A stretch of 41,679 bases of DNA, from positions 1 through 41,679 of IMG/VR virus record IMGVR_UViG_3300037086_000245. One strand, written 5' to 3'. Below the pieces are notes generated by a model. The model searched no databases. It was not told the DNA's origin and saw only the letters and a list, made by a program, of their open reading frames with translations. Source of the DNA: a virus. This document shows positions 15,968 through 23,513 of the stretch, piece after piece (positions within the stretch are counted from its first letter, which is position 1; the number at the start of each line of letters is the position of its first letter). A program made the position numbers and the translations under genes.

Positions 15968-16501
15968 GTGCCCTACTCCAAGAACCCCTCGCCGAAGATC
16001 CTCGCCAACCGTGCGGCCAAGGTCGTCATGAACCGCGCCGCGCTCGACGATGCGGTGGTTGGAATGGCCGATGCGCTCCTCGCGGCCGGCCAGCAGATCA
16101 TCGCGGACGCCGCGGAGACCGCACGTCAGGAGTTGCACCCGGAGGAGGACGCCAAGCTGCGCGCCAAGCGTGGCGTCCCGATGATGGCCGACACCGGCAT
16201 CCTCGGCTGTTGGGCAGCCGGCAAGAAGGTCGGCGGCGGGATGGTCGGCAAGCCGAAGGTGTCAAAGCTCATCACCACGGCGATGGGGCTGCAGAAGACC
16301 GTGCGTCGCGTGGCGAGCACGCCGGCGAACGAGGCCGTTCTGTTCGTCGGGTTCGCGTCGCCGATCGCCCACTTCCGCGAACTCGGGACGATCAAGGAGG
16401 TCGCGCGGCCGTTCCTGTCGCCGGCGCTCAATCGGAACCTCGCGATGGTGGGACCGCTCGTCCCGGAGGCAATGGGCAAGCGGATCAGGGCCGCAGGATG
16501 A
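15968..16501 (+). CDS. HK97 gp10-like tail-head joining protein
   Basis: This 177-residue protein has a GTG start 2 bp after the previous stop. It has the gp10-like build: an N-terminal helix (ALDDAVVGMADALLAAGQQI), a basic central region, and the beta-rich end VLFVGFASPIAHFRELGTIK followed by RPFLSPALNRNLAMV, where the HFRELGT and RPF pieces are characteristic. It would complete the head-proximal tail end. The stop overlaps the next start (ATGA). Confidence 0.78.
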   Translation: MPYSKNPSPKILANRAAKVVMNRAALDDAVVGMADALLAAGQQIIADAAETARQELHPEEDAKLRAKRGVPMMADTGILGCWAAGKKVGGGMVGKPKVSKLITTAMGLQKTVRRVASTPANEAVLFVGFASPIAHFRELGTIKEVARPFLSPALNRNLAMVGPLVPEAMGKRIRAAG

Positions 16502-16935
16502 CGCTCCTCTCGCCCCTCAGTGCCGCCATCGCCGAGCTCGCGGCCGACACCGCCGTGAAGGCGATCGTCAGCCTCGACCCTGCTGGCGCCCGCCGGGTCC
16601 GCGCGGTCGAGCCGGGCCCGGGCGACGCGCTGGGCGCGGGGCACTACATCGCATTCATCGTCGTGTCCGTGCTCGACAGTCCCTCGCGGCCGCACGTCCC
16701 CGTTCGGGACAACCAACTGGGGATCCGGGCCTATGCCGCGACCGACGCCCAGGCGGAGACGCTGTGGCTGGCCTGCGAAGCCGTCTTCCGGGACCGCGGC
16801 GCGCGCAAGGCCGCATCCGGGCTCGGGATCTGGTGGAGCACATGCCGGTCGGTCGGCCCCGACCGGGATCCCGACACGAAACAGCCCCTATGGCACGGCA
16901 CGGTCGACTACCCAACCACCATCGGAAGCGTCTGA
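16498..16935 (+). CDS. tail terminator/completion protein
   Basis: This 145-residue protein lies directly after the gp10-like gene and before the tail tube, the standard place for the tail terminator. The fold pattern fits: an N-terminal helix (PLSAAIAELAADTAVKAIVS), a beta strand YIAFIVVSVLDSPSRPHVPV, the helix TDAQAETLWLACEAVFRD, and the closing VGPDRDPDTKQPLWHGTVDY. The call rests on both pattern and position. Confidence 0.65.
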   Translation: MTLLSPLSAAIAELAADTAVKAIVSLDPAGARRVRAVEPGPGDALGAGHYIAFIVVSVLDSPSRPHVPVRDNQLGIRAYAATDAQAETLWLACEAVFRDRGARKAASGLGIWWSTCRSVGPDRDPDTKQPLWHGTVDYPTTIGSV

Positions 16936-16944
16936 GGAGGCGAC

Positions 16945-17166
16945 ATGGGCAACAGTCCCGGGTACCGCGGCAACCCCGCCCTGCACGCGGCGCGAGCGCG
17001 TTTCAGCGAGCAACAGGCGGCCGACCTCGCGGCTGCCGAGGCGGCGCTCGCACGGGCGCAGGCAGAGGCGGACGAAGCCGCACGGATTGAGGCGGACGCG
17101 GCGCTCGTACTGCCGGCCACCCGCCGCATCAAGGCATCCCCCAAGAGCGAACAGGAGACACCGTGA
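16945..17166 (+). CDS. small helical protein before the tail tube gene
   Basis: This 73-residue protein has a good ribosome site (GAGGCGAC before ATG 16945). Residues 20-55 form one Ala/Glu-rich helix (SEQQAADLAAAEAALARAQA), probably coiled coil. The stop overlaps the major tail GTG start. No function is known; it may be a tail assembly accessory protein. Confidence 0.55.
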   Translation: MGNSPGYRGNPALHAARARFSEQQAADLAAAEAALARAQAEADEAARIEADAALVLPATRRIKASPKSEQETP

Positions 17167-17921
17167 CCCTCAACGTCAAGGATTACCTCTTCGGGCCACC
17201 GTCGAGCCTCACGGTCGGCGGGAACGAGATCGGGCCCTCCGAAGACCCGGCGACGCTCACCATCACCGAGACGATGTGGGGCCTCGACCTCCAGGGAGCC
17301 GTCAGTCAGCTCGCTGGCACGACGGGCATCACCCACATCAAGGCCGAGCTGAAGACGAAGCTCAACAACCTGAGCCTGGCCATGCTCCAGGTCGCGCTCA
17401 ACAAGATCACCGCGACCGTCGGCACCGCGGCCACCACCACGGGCAACGGGCTCTCCACGACCCTCTCGGCCGACGTGGCGGCCGGCGCCACGGCCCTCGT
17501 CCTGACGGCATCCACCAACGTCGCCACAGGCGTCTTCCTCAAGGTCGGGGACGCGGGCGAGGAAGAGATCGTCAAGGTCGATACCTACGTCTCCGGCCTC
17601 ACGGTCAACCTCACGACGCCGCTCATCCGAGCCCACGACTCCGCCGATGCGGTCGTCATGGTCGACGACGCGGGCACCACGATCCTGCGGCAGCGGATCG
17701 GCCGCATCCCGGCCACCGCGCACAAGGACGTCATCATGACGGCGCTCGGACCCGATGGCGACCCGACGCTCGTCACCCTGTTCGACTGCCTCAACACCGC
17801 GGGGGTCTCGATGGCGTTCGGGGAGGCGACGTCGGCGGGGACCCCGATCACGTTCACGGCCTACGGCGACATCGCCGACCCGACGCTCGCGCCCTACGCG
17901 ATCGAGCGCCTGACGGCCTGA
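17163..17921 (+). CDS. major tail (tube) protein with inserted beta module
   Basis: This 252-residue protein sits between the terminator and the tail chaperones, where the tube protein is encoded. The outer parts are tube-like (VKDYLFGPPSSLTVGGNEIG, TLTITETMWGLDLQGAVSQL, then DPTLVTLFDCLNTAGVSMAF and PITFTAYGDIADPTLAPYAI). Residues about 95-170 are a module homologous to that in the head-closure protein (STTLSADVAAGATALVLTAS, FLKVGDAGEEEIVKVDTYVS, IRAHDSADAVVMVDD). In a tube of stacked hexamers the module would protrude on the outside. Confidence 0.78.
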   Translation: MTLNVKDYLFGPPSSLTVGGNEIGPSEDPATLTITETMWGLDLQGAVSQLAGTTGITHIKAELKTKLNNLSLAMLQVALNKITATVGTAATTTGNGLSTTLSADVAAGATALVLTASTNVATGVFLKVGDAGEEEIVKVDTYVSGLTVNLTTPLIRAHDSADAVVMVDDAGTTILRQRIGRIPATAHKDVIMTALGPDGDPTLVTLFDCLNTAGVSMAFGEATSAGTPITFTAYGDIADPTLAPYAIERLTA

Positions 17922-17922
17922 G

Positions 17923-18417
17923 ATGGCCGCCGAACTCACGCCCGAGGAGGAGGAGATCGCCAGCGGTCTCCTCCCCTTCCAAATCGACGGGAAGACGCGC
18001 CTCGTACCGGAGCTGAAGCGGACGGCGAACCGGGAGTGGAGGGCCCGGTTCCAGGAGGTGTTCGCCTCGCTCATTGGGGTGCCCTCCGACACGCCCGACG
18101 GCCTCGACGCGATGGCCGACGCAGAGCGCGAACTGGTACTGGCCTATGACCAGACCCATGCCCTTGGCGACCTCTCGGATGCCACGGAACGCCAAATCGA
18201 CGCCATCTACAACCGACTGGTCATGGTGGCCAACCCTTTAGCGTCCAGCCCGATGGCAGTCGGGATGGCGATCCTCCGCGCGGTCGCCGAGTCGGCCCGG
18301 GAGAGTTCTACGAATGGGGCATCTCCCACTGGCACTACCGCAGCCCCGACGATCTTGACGCCTCGCTCACCGAGCGGCAGGTCACCCTTTTCTACGCGAA
18401 GGCGCAGGAACGCATGA
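17923..18417 (+). CDS. tail assembly chaperone, short form (gpG-like)
   Basis: This 164-residue unshifted product follows the tube protein and precedes the tape measure gene with a second frame behind it, the arrangement of gpG/gpGT chaperones. Residues 1-106 look folded (FQIDGKTRLVPELKRTANRE, FQEVFASLIG, DATERQIDAIYNRLVMVANP). After the slippery site at 18234-18240 the zero frame turns into low-complexity Ser/Thr/Pro/Arg sequence (SSTNGASPTGTTAAPTILTP), as expected if most selection acts on the other frame. It helps wrap the tape measure protein during tail assembly. Confidence 0.8.
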   Translation: MAAELTPEEEEIASGLLPFQIDGKTRLVPELKRTANREWRARFQEVFASLIGVPSDTPDGLDAMADAERELVLAYDQTHALGDLSDATERQIDAIYNRLVMVANPLASSPMAVGMAILRAVAESARESSTNGASPTGTTAAPTILTPRSPSGRSPFSTRRRRNA

Positions 18418-18629
18418 ATGCGGAGCGGCGCGAGCGCATGACGGAGACGTTCGTCGCCGTGCGCGACGCGCTGGAACGGGCCGCCGTGGCCATGTTCCCG
18501 GTCGTCATGGAGCAGATGCCGGACCGGCCGCGGCCTACCTATCTGCCCGAGATCCCGCCGCCATCTAAGGCCGCTGCGCGCGCGCAGATGGACGCCCTGA
18601 TCGCCAAGAGCCGGAGGCGCAAGCCTTGA
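17923..18629 (+). CDS. tail assembly chaperone, -1 frameshift product (gpGT-like)
   Basis: Reading slips by -1 at CCCTTTA (18234-18240) and continues from AGC at 18240 to TGA at 18627-18629. The product has 235 residues: 106 from the first frame and 129 from the second. The second frame has no stop from the slip to 18627 and encodes clearly protein-like sequence (PGEFYEWGISHWHYRSPDDL, TERQVTLFYAKAQERMNAER, AAVAMFPVVMEQMPDRP). The in-frame ATG at 18414 would start in the middle of a helix, so it is not a likely independent gene start. Frameshifted chaperones at this locus are well established for long-tailed phages. Confidence 0.8.
18234..18240 (+). promoter_or_regulatory. -1 ribosomal frameshift slippery site CCCTTTA
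   Basis: The heptamer fits the X_XXY_YYZ rule in the correct phase: the zero-frame codons are CCT (18235-18237) and TTA (18238-18240). Both tRNAs can re-pair in the -1 frame. It is the point where the two halves of the tail chaperone can be joined. Confidence 0.75.
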
Positions 18630-18964
18630 GCGCGATGACCGGACCGACGAGGTGCCTGTTCGACGGCTGTCCCGGCCACATGGTGGGGCAGATGGTCGTC
18701 TGCGCGCCGCACTGGGTCTACCTCAGCGAAACGCTGAGACGAGAGGCCCTCGCGGTCCACAACGAACTCAGCGAGCAACTGCGCGTCGGCAATCCGCGAC
18801 GCGCTACCCGGGACGCTTGGCGGGCGCTCCTGCCGCGCATCTCCGGAGAACTGGCCGAGGCCCACGCTGCGCTGGAACTGGCGTTCGGCGGTCCGGTCGC
18901 TGCCCATGGCCTCGCTTGGCGGCGCGCCAGCGCGATCATCGCGGCGAGGCCGGCGGATGACTGA
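18626..18964 (+). CDS. small Cys/His protein in the tail operon
   Basis: This 112-residue protein begins with a TTG overlapping the chaperone stop; ATG 18635 is the alternative. The N-terminus has a zinc-knuckle pattern (RCLFDGCPGHMVGQMVVCAP, then HW), followed by alpha-helical sequence (SETLRREALAVHNELSEQLR, AEAHAALELAFGG). It lies just before the tape measure gene; a third tail assembly factor is possible. No known family was recognised. Confidence 0.58.
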   Translation: MSAMTGPTRCLFDGCPGHMVGQMVVCAPHWVYLSETLRREALAVHNELSEQLRVGNPRRATRDAWRALLPRISGELAEAHAALELAFGGPVAAHGLAWRRASAIIAARPADD

Positions 18965-18967
18965 GCC

Positions 18968-21295
18968 ATGAGCGCGATCGCTGACATCTTCGCCGCGGTC
19001 CACCTGAACCTCGAGACCGGCACCTTCGAGGTCGACGCCGCGAAGTTGGCCGACTCCGCGGGCGCCACGATGAGCTCGAAGCTCAGCTCGAAGCTCAAGA
19101 GCGCGATCAGCGCGGGGATCGGGGCGCTCGCGGGCGCCGGCCTCAGCATGGCCCTGACGGGAGCCAACCAGCTCGACGACGCGACGAAGCAGCTTCAGGC
19201 GGACACCGGGATGACGGCCGCGGCGGCCAAGCTCGCCGAGCATTCCATCGCCGGGATGTACCAGAACAACCTCCAGGGCTTCGACGAGATCGGCGCGGCG
19301 ATGGCCGCGGTCCACAACGACCTCGGACTGGTGGGCGCCGCCGCGGACGCGGCGACCCAGCAGTTCCTGACGTTCGCCACCGCCAGTGGTCAGAACGCGG
19401 CCGATGCTGTTGCGGCCGTTCGCGGCGATCTCGACGCCTGGAACCTGACCGCCGCGGACGCCGGTCCGCTCATGGACAAGCTCATCGCCAGCCACGAGAA
19501 GTTCGGCATCGTCGTCACGGCAGACCAGGCTGCCCTGCAGACGCTGGCGCCCGCGATGCAGGCGGCGAACATGAGCGTGGACGACGGGATCGCGCTCCTC
19601 AACCTGTTCCAGACGGCCGGCATCAGCATGAGCAGGGTCTCGCTCGCGCTCGCGACCGCCATCAAGCAGCTGAAGCCGGGCGAGAGCCTGAACGACCTGA
19701 TCGCCACGTTGAGCGCGATCGATGACCCGACGCTGCGCGCTCAGGCCGCCATAAAGGACTTCGGCGCCATTTCTGGCGTCAAGCTCGCCCAGGCGATCAA
19801 GCCCGGCATGACGTCTCTCGCGGACATGACCGCCAGCCTCGGAGACACTGCCGGCGCCTCCCAAAAGGCCGACGACGCGATCCGTTCTGCCTTCGGGAAC
19901 CAGGCGGTCCTCCTGCTCCACGACTTCCAGGGCGCCCGGGCCGACATGGCCACGAGCCTCGGCACGTCCAGCGATGCCATCCTCATGGCCGCCGCGCTCC
20001 TCGGACCGAAGTTGGCCACGGGTATCCTGAGCGGGTTCGGCGCGGCCGCCGGGCTCCTCGTCCCGAGGCTCGCCGCCATGGTCACGGCCGACGTCATGCC
20101 GTGGATGACTGCCGGCACCGTGATCGGGACGACGATCTCCACCGCAGCGACCGCAGCCTTGGTCCTAGCGGTCCCGGTCGCAATCGCCAGCGTTCTGTTC
20201 CTGGCGCGCGATGAGTGGTCGAAGCAGACGGCGAGCTGGGGGCTGAATGTCCCCAACCTGTTCGGCGGGCAGGGGCCGTTCGCGCCGAAGGTCCCGATCG
20301 TCCCGGTGGGCCCTCAGACGGTCTACCCGGAGGGCAACGCCGCAGCCCACCAGGCGGCGATGGAGGCCGTGAAGGCCGCTTCCGGCGGTCTCCAGCAGGG
20401 GCTCGCGGCGGCGACGCCGCAATGGCAGAAGGACTGGCAGCAGGCCCTCACCAACACCTTCCGGGCGGGCGAACGCGATCCTTCCGGGAACGCTGGTCGG
20501 GTAGCCGCGGCCAACGTGGCCGCTACTTTCGGGACGGCGCTCGTCTCTGGGGTCGTGGCGGCCGCGGTGCACGCGAGCTCAGCGGGGATGGCAGCGCTGG
20601 CCCAGGGGATCGACGACGCCCGCAACAAGCCCGTGGACGCCTTCAACACGATGCTCGACATGCTCAAGACCCCGGAGACCGCGGCGCAGGAGGCGGCCCG
20701 GCTGGCGGGCGGCCTGACGTCCCAGGCGCTAAAGGACGGCCTCGAGTCGAAGGATCCGGAGATCCACGCCCAGGCGATTGCGGTCAAGCGGATGATCGTG
20801 GACCGGCTCGAGGAGATCGCCAAGGAGGGCGGGACGCTCGGTAAGGACGCGATGACCGAGCTGGTCAAGGGCATGAACAGCAAGGACGACGACATCGCCT
20901 ATGCTTCCAAGGTCGCCTACGACGCCGCGATGTCCTACCTCAACCAGGCCAAGACGGACGCGGGGGCGGCGGGCGAGGCGGCAGGCTCCGCGTTCGGGGA
21001 AGGCTTCACGGTGGGGGCCGGGAGGAAGCTCACCGTGGGGGGCATCCATATCAGCATCGGAGGCGGCGGCGGGCTCGCGGCCGGTGGCCCCGTCACGGCC
21101 GGGATGCCCTATATCGTCGGCGATGCCGGCCGGCCAGAACTGTTCGTCCCGGAGACGAACGGGTACGTCCTGCCCTCGGTCCCGACGGGCGCCGGGCAGA
21201 CCTTCAACTTCAACGGGCCGATCCAACTCGGCGATGCCCATGACGAGTTCTCGCTGACGCAGCAGCTTCGCTTCCTCGCGGGAGTGCAGGGATGA
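18968..21295 (+). CDS. tail tape measure protein
   Basis: This 775-residue protein is the longest product of the structural tail genes apart from the tail-tip protein. It is mostly helical and Ala-rich. The TP901-type core is visible: QLDDATKQLQADTGMTAAAA, FDEIGAAMAAVHNDLGLVGA, then FLTFATASGQNAADAVAAVR. Hydrophobic segments occur at about residues 45-62 and 390-415 (TAALVLAVPVAIASVLFLAR), typical of membrane-penetrating parts. The C-terminus has a Gly-rich stretch and the ending GMPYIVGDAGRPELFVPETN, common in this family. At about 0.15 nm per residue it would set a tail of roughly 115 nm, so a siphovirus. Confidence 0.92.
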   Translation: MSAIADIFAAVHLNLETGTFEVDAAKLADSAGATMSSKLSSKLKSAISAGIGALAGAGLSMALTGANQLDDATKQLQADTGMTAAAAKLAEHSIAGMYQNNLQGFDEIGAAMAAVHNDLGLVGAAADAATQQFLTFATASGQNAADAVAAVRGDLDAWNLTAADAGPLMDKLIASHEKFGIVVTADQAALQTLAPAMQAANMSVDDGIALLNLFQTAGISMSRVSLALATAIKQLKPGESLNDLIATLSAIDDPTLRAQAAIKDFGAISGVKLAQAIKPGMTSLADMTASLGDTAGASQKADDAIRSAFGNQAVLLLHDFQGARADMATSLGTSSDAILMAAALLGPKLATGILSGFGAAAGLLVPRLAAMVTADVMPWMTAGTVIGTTISTAATAALVLAVPVAIASVLFLARDEWSKQTASWGLNVPNLFGGQGPFAPKVPIVPVGPQTVYPEGNAAAHQAAMEAVKAASGGLQQGLAAATPQWQKDWQQALTNTFRAGERDPSGNAGRVAAANVAATFGTALVSGVVAAAVHASSAGMAALAQGIDDARNKPVDAFNTMLDMLKTPETAAQEAARLAGGLTSQALKDGLESKDPEIHAQAIAVKRMIVDRLEEIAKEGGTLGKDAMTELVKGMNSKDDDIAYASKVAYDAAMSYLNQAKTDAGAAGEAAGSAFGEGFTVGAGRKLTVGGIHISIGGGGGLAAGGPVTAGMPYIVGDAGRPELFVPETNGYVLPSVPTGAGQTFNFNGPIQLGDAHDEFSLTQQLRFLAGVQG

Positions 21296-21699
21296 CCTAC
21301 GCGAAGCGATGGATCCACAAGATCGACGGGACGGACGTGAACGACGGCGTCCACTTCGTCACCACCGTCCCGGACGCTCAGTCGCAGTTCGGCGCCTCCG
21401 CCCTCCTGACCGACATGCAGGCACGCACGCCGGTGTTCAATCGCCAGCAGCCCAACCCGGGCAAGTTCACATTCCTGATCACCAACCTCGACTTCCTCGA
21501 CGGCGCCCAGAGCATCACGAACCTCGCGACGCTCGCGACCCTGACAGGGCCTGGCGCTCACGTCTACACCTGCGCGGCGCCCGGGGAGGTCGACACCGGC
21601 CATTCCGTGACGGTCTACTTCGACGCCGGGCTCGTGGCCGACACCTCGACCGGCCTCTGCACCGCGAAGGCGATCGCCCCTGACCCGACCTGGACCTGA
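21292..21699 (+). CDS. tail tip-region protein
   Basis: This 135-residue protein overlaps the tape measure stop (ATGA), the place where distal tail proteins are usually encoded. It is beta-rich (WIHKIDGTDVNDGVHFVTTV, FTFLITNLDFLDGAQSITNL, HSVTVYFDAGLVADTSTG). It is shorter than usual Dit proteins, so the exact role is open. Confidence 0.6.
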   Translation: MTYAKRWIHKIDGTDVNDGVHFVTTVPDAQSQFGASALLTDMQARTPVFNRQQPNPGKFTFLITNLDFLDGAQSITNLATLATLTGPGAHVYTCAAPGEVDTGHSVTVYFDAGLVADTSTGLCTAKAIAPDPTWT

Positions 21700-21710
21700 A
21701 AGGAGCCCTC

Positions 21711-22424
21711 ATGGACGGCACGGATCTGCACTTCTACCTCAGCGCATCGGGAGCGTCCGAGGGCGGCGCCAAGAGCGCCACGCCGATCGTCGACGCGACG
21801 GATAACAACGTCTTCAGTGACATCTCGAGCTCGTCGCGGATCGCCGGCGGGACCGAGGTCCGCAAGATCTTCATGGCGAACGAGCACGCGACCGATCCCT
21901 ATGACGCGCACTCGATCTGGATCTCGACAGCGCCCAGCCATTGCACGGGCTCGATCGGCCTCGGCTTCGACGATGCAGACGATGACGAGCCGACCGGCGG
22001 CAACCTGGTGGCGTTCTCCGCGCCGGCCAAGGTCGCCCTCGTCTCCGACGGCGCCGACACGCGCGACGTCGACGTCATCGGCCTGGTCAGCGGCGTGCCG
22101 ACCCTCGAGACCGTCACGCTGAGCGGGACCGACGAGGTCCTCTCCACCAACACGTTCGACGACGCGCCCTATGCGCTCCACACGACCGTATCGGCCAGCC
22201 GAACCGTCGCGGTCAAGGAAGGCACCGGCGGGACCACGCGCGGGACGATCGGCATCGGCACGACGAACTGCTTCCTCTGGATCACCGCCGCATCCAAGTC
22301 CGTCGGACTCAAGCTCGCGGCCCTCGCCGCCGGCGACACGACCGGCATCTGGGAGAAGGTCACCTGGGCCGCGGCCGCGACCGCGGGTGCGCAGGACCTG
22401 CCGCTGGCGACGGAGACCCTCTGA
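21711..22424 (+). CDS. virion tail protein, beta-rich
   Basis: This 237-residue protein has a strong ribosome site (AAAGGAG before ATG 21711). The N-terminal half contains DLHFYLSASGASEGGAKSAT, VRKIFMANEHATDPYDAHSI and WISTAPSHCTGSIGLGFDD, a pattern I associate with tail-tip proteins of siphoviruses that carry external beta domains. The second half is Thr/Ala-rich beta sequence. Its stop overlaps the next start (TGATG). Function within the tip is unknown. Confidence 0.55.
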   Translation: MDGTDLHFYLSASGASEGGAKSATPIVDATDNNVFSDISSSSRIAGGTEVRKIFMANEHATDPYDAHSIWISTAPSHCTGSIGLGFDDADDDEPTGGNLVAFSAPAKVALVSDGADTRDVDVIGLVSGVPTLETVTLSGTDEVLSTNTFDDAPYALHTTVSASRTVAVKEGTGGTTRGTIGIGTTNCFLWITAASKSVGLKLAALAAGDTTGIWEKVTWAAAATAGAQDLPLATETL

Positions 22425-23467
22425 TGCCATTCACCATCCAGTCCGACGACGTCGCGGCCGTTCCCGCGCGGCAGAGCGTCTGGTACGACGTCGACATTGC
22501 GATCCTCGTCGCCGGCATCGCCGGAACCGGCGTGCTGACCGGCTGCGAGGTTACTGCTCAGGGCACGCCGGACATGACCGTCGCGGTCGCCTCCGGTTCG
22601 ATCCAGCCGGCGGCCGGGGAGACGGCCGTCAGCGTCACGGGGGACGACGTCGACGTCGACGCGGCCGACTCCGATCCCCGGATCGACCTGATCACCGCCA
22701 GCGCGGCCGGAGTGCTCACCTACACCGCCGGGACCGCGGCCACCGATCCGAAACCGCCAGCTCTGCCCTCCGGCCATATCGCCCTCGCGATGATCGACGT
22801 GCCGGGCAGCGCGACGGAGATCGACACCGCGCAGATCACCGACAAGCGGGTCAACGTGTTCGCCGCAAGCGGGGGCGGGGGCGGGGGCGCCTCGTTCCCG
22901 GGGATCGTCCAGATCCACGAAGGGCAGACCGGCAACAGCCTCAGTGGGTCAATCATGCTCGATCAGGCGCCAGCCGAGGGGCATTCGCTCATCCTTGCGG
23001 TCAGCGACTCGAGCGGCAGCGGGCCCAGCTCCGTATCGTCGGACAACACTACGTGGACGAAGCTCGACGGACCTGCGTGGGGCCTCTCCGTGTGGGTCGG
23101 CGTCTGCGGCGCGAGCGCGGGGACGGTCCTCACGGTCGACGGGCTGGGGAGTTACAGCTACGCCACGATCATCGAGATCAATCAGGCCCTGACGCCGACT
23201 CTCGCCCACGGCGGAGTCGGAACCCACGACACGACCACCGACTACGTTCGGCTGGCGGATGTCACCGCGGGACATCTCATCGTGGCCGCGGTAACCACCA
23301 ACGGAACGACTGGGACCTCGACCGCGTTGTCCGGCATCAACCCTCCGACCGTCGGCGCGACGAACCGACGGGCCTCCCTGATCGTCGGCTATGCCACGGG
23401 CCCCGAGACGATCGTGGAGTTTGTGAGCACTGAATGGTGCGCGGTGTTCCTCGGAGAGATCACGTAG
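22424..23467 (+). CDS. tail fibre/receptor-binding protein candidate
   Basis: This 347-residue protein has three parts. Residues 1-145 resemble the attachment domain of fibre proteins (VDAADSDPRIDLITASAAGV, GHIALAMIDVPGSATEID, AQITDKRVNVFA). Residues about 147-155 are a poly-Gly linker, encoded by a GGGGGC triplication. Residues 160-347 are a beta-sandwich-like domain (GHSLILAVSDSSGSGPSSVS, WTKLDGPAWGLSVWVGVCGA, AGHLIVAAVTTNGTTGTST), which may bind the host surface. The modular build and the position after the tape measure support the call. Confidence 0.6.
   Translation: MPFTIQSDDVAAVPARQSVWYDVDIAILVAGIAGTGVLTGCEVTAQGTPDMTVAVASGSIQPAAGETAVSVTGDDVDVDAADSDPRIDLITASAAGVLTYTAGTAATDPKPPALPSGHIALAMIDVPGSATEIDTAQITDKRVNVFAASGGGGGGASFPGIVQIHEGQTGNSLSGSIMLDQAPAEGHSLILAVSDSSGSGPSSVSSDNTTWTKLDGPAWGLSVWVGVCGASAGTVLTVDGLGSYSYATIIEINQALTPTLAHGGVGTHDTTTDYVRLADVTAGHLIVAAVTTNGTTGTSTALSGINPPTVGATNRRASLIVGYATGPETIVEFVSTEWCAVFLGEIT
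22871..22888 (+). repeat. triplicated GGGGGC hexamer
   Basis: Three exact copies of GGGGGC encode the Gly linker of the fibre candidate. Changes by whole units keep the reading frame and alter only linker length; three G5 runs in a row also favour non-B DNA. Confidence 0.7.
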
Positions 23468-23513
23468 GGGGCGCTTCCGGATCTAGGTCGAACCGTTCAA
23501 TGTGGTGTGACAA

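Noticed and set aside
16733-18016. Plus-strand frame of 427 codons across the tail terminator and tube genes
   Set aside because: It is out of phase with three coupled genes and consists of Arg/Pro/His-rich sequence.
18290-18304. Alternative frameshift site near GGCCCGGGAG
   Set aside because: It does not fit the X_XXY_YYZ rule in the reading phase, whereas CCCTTTA 60 bases upstream does.
18539-19921. Minus-strand frame of 460 codons opposite the tape measure gene
   Set aside because: The product is Arg/Gly/Val-rich low-complexity text, and the plus strand carries a clear tape measure protein.
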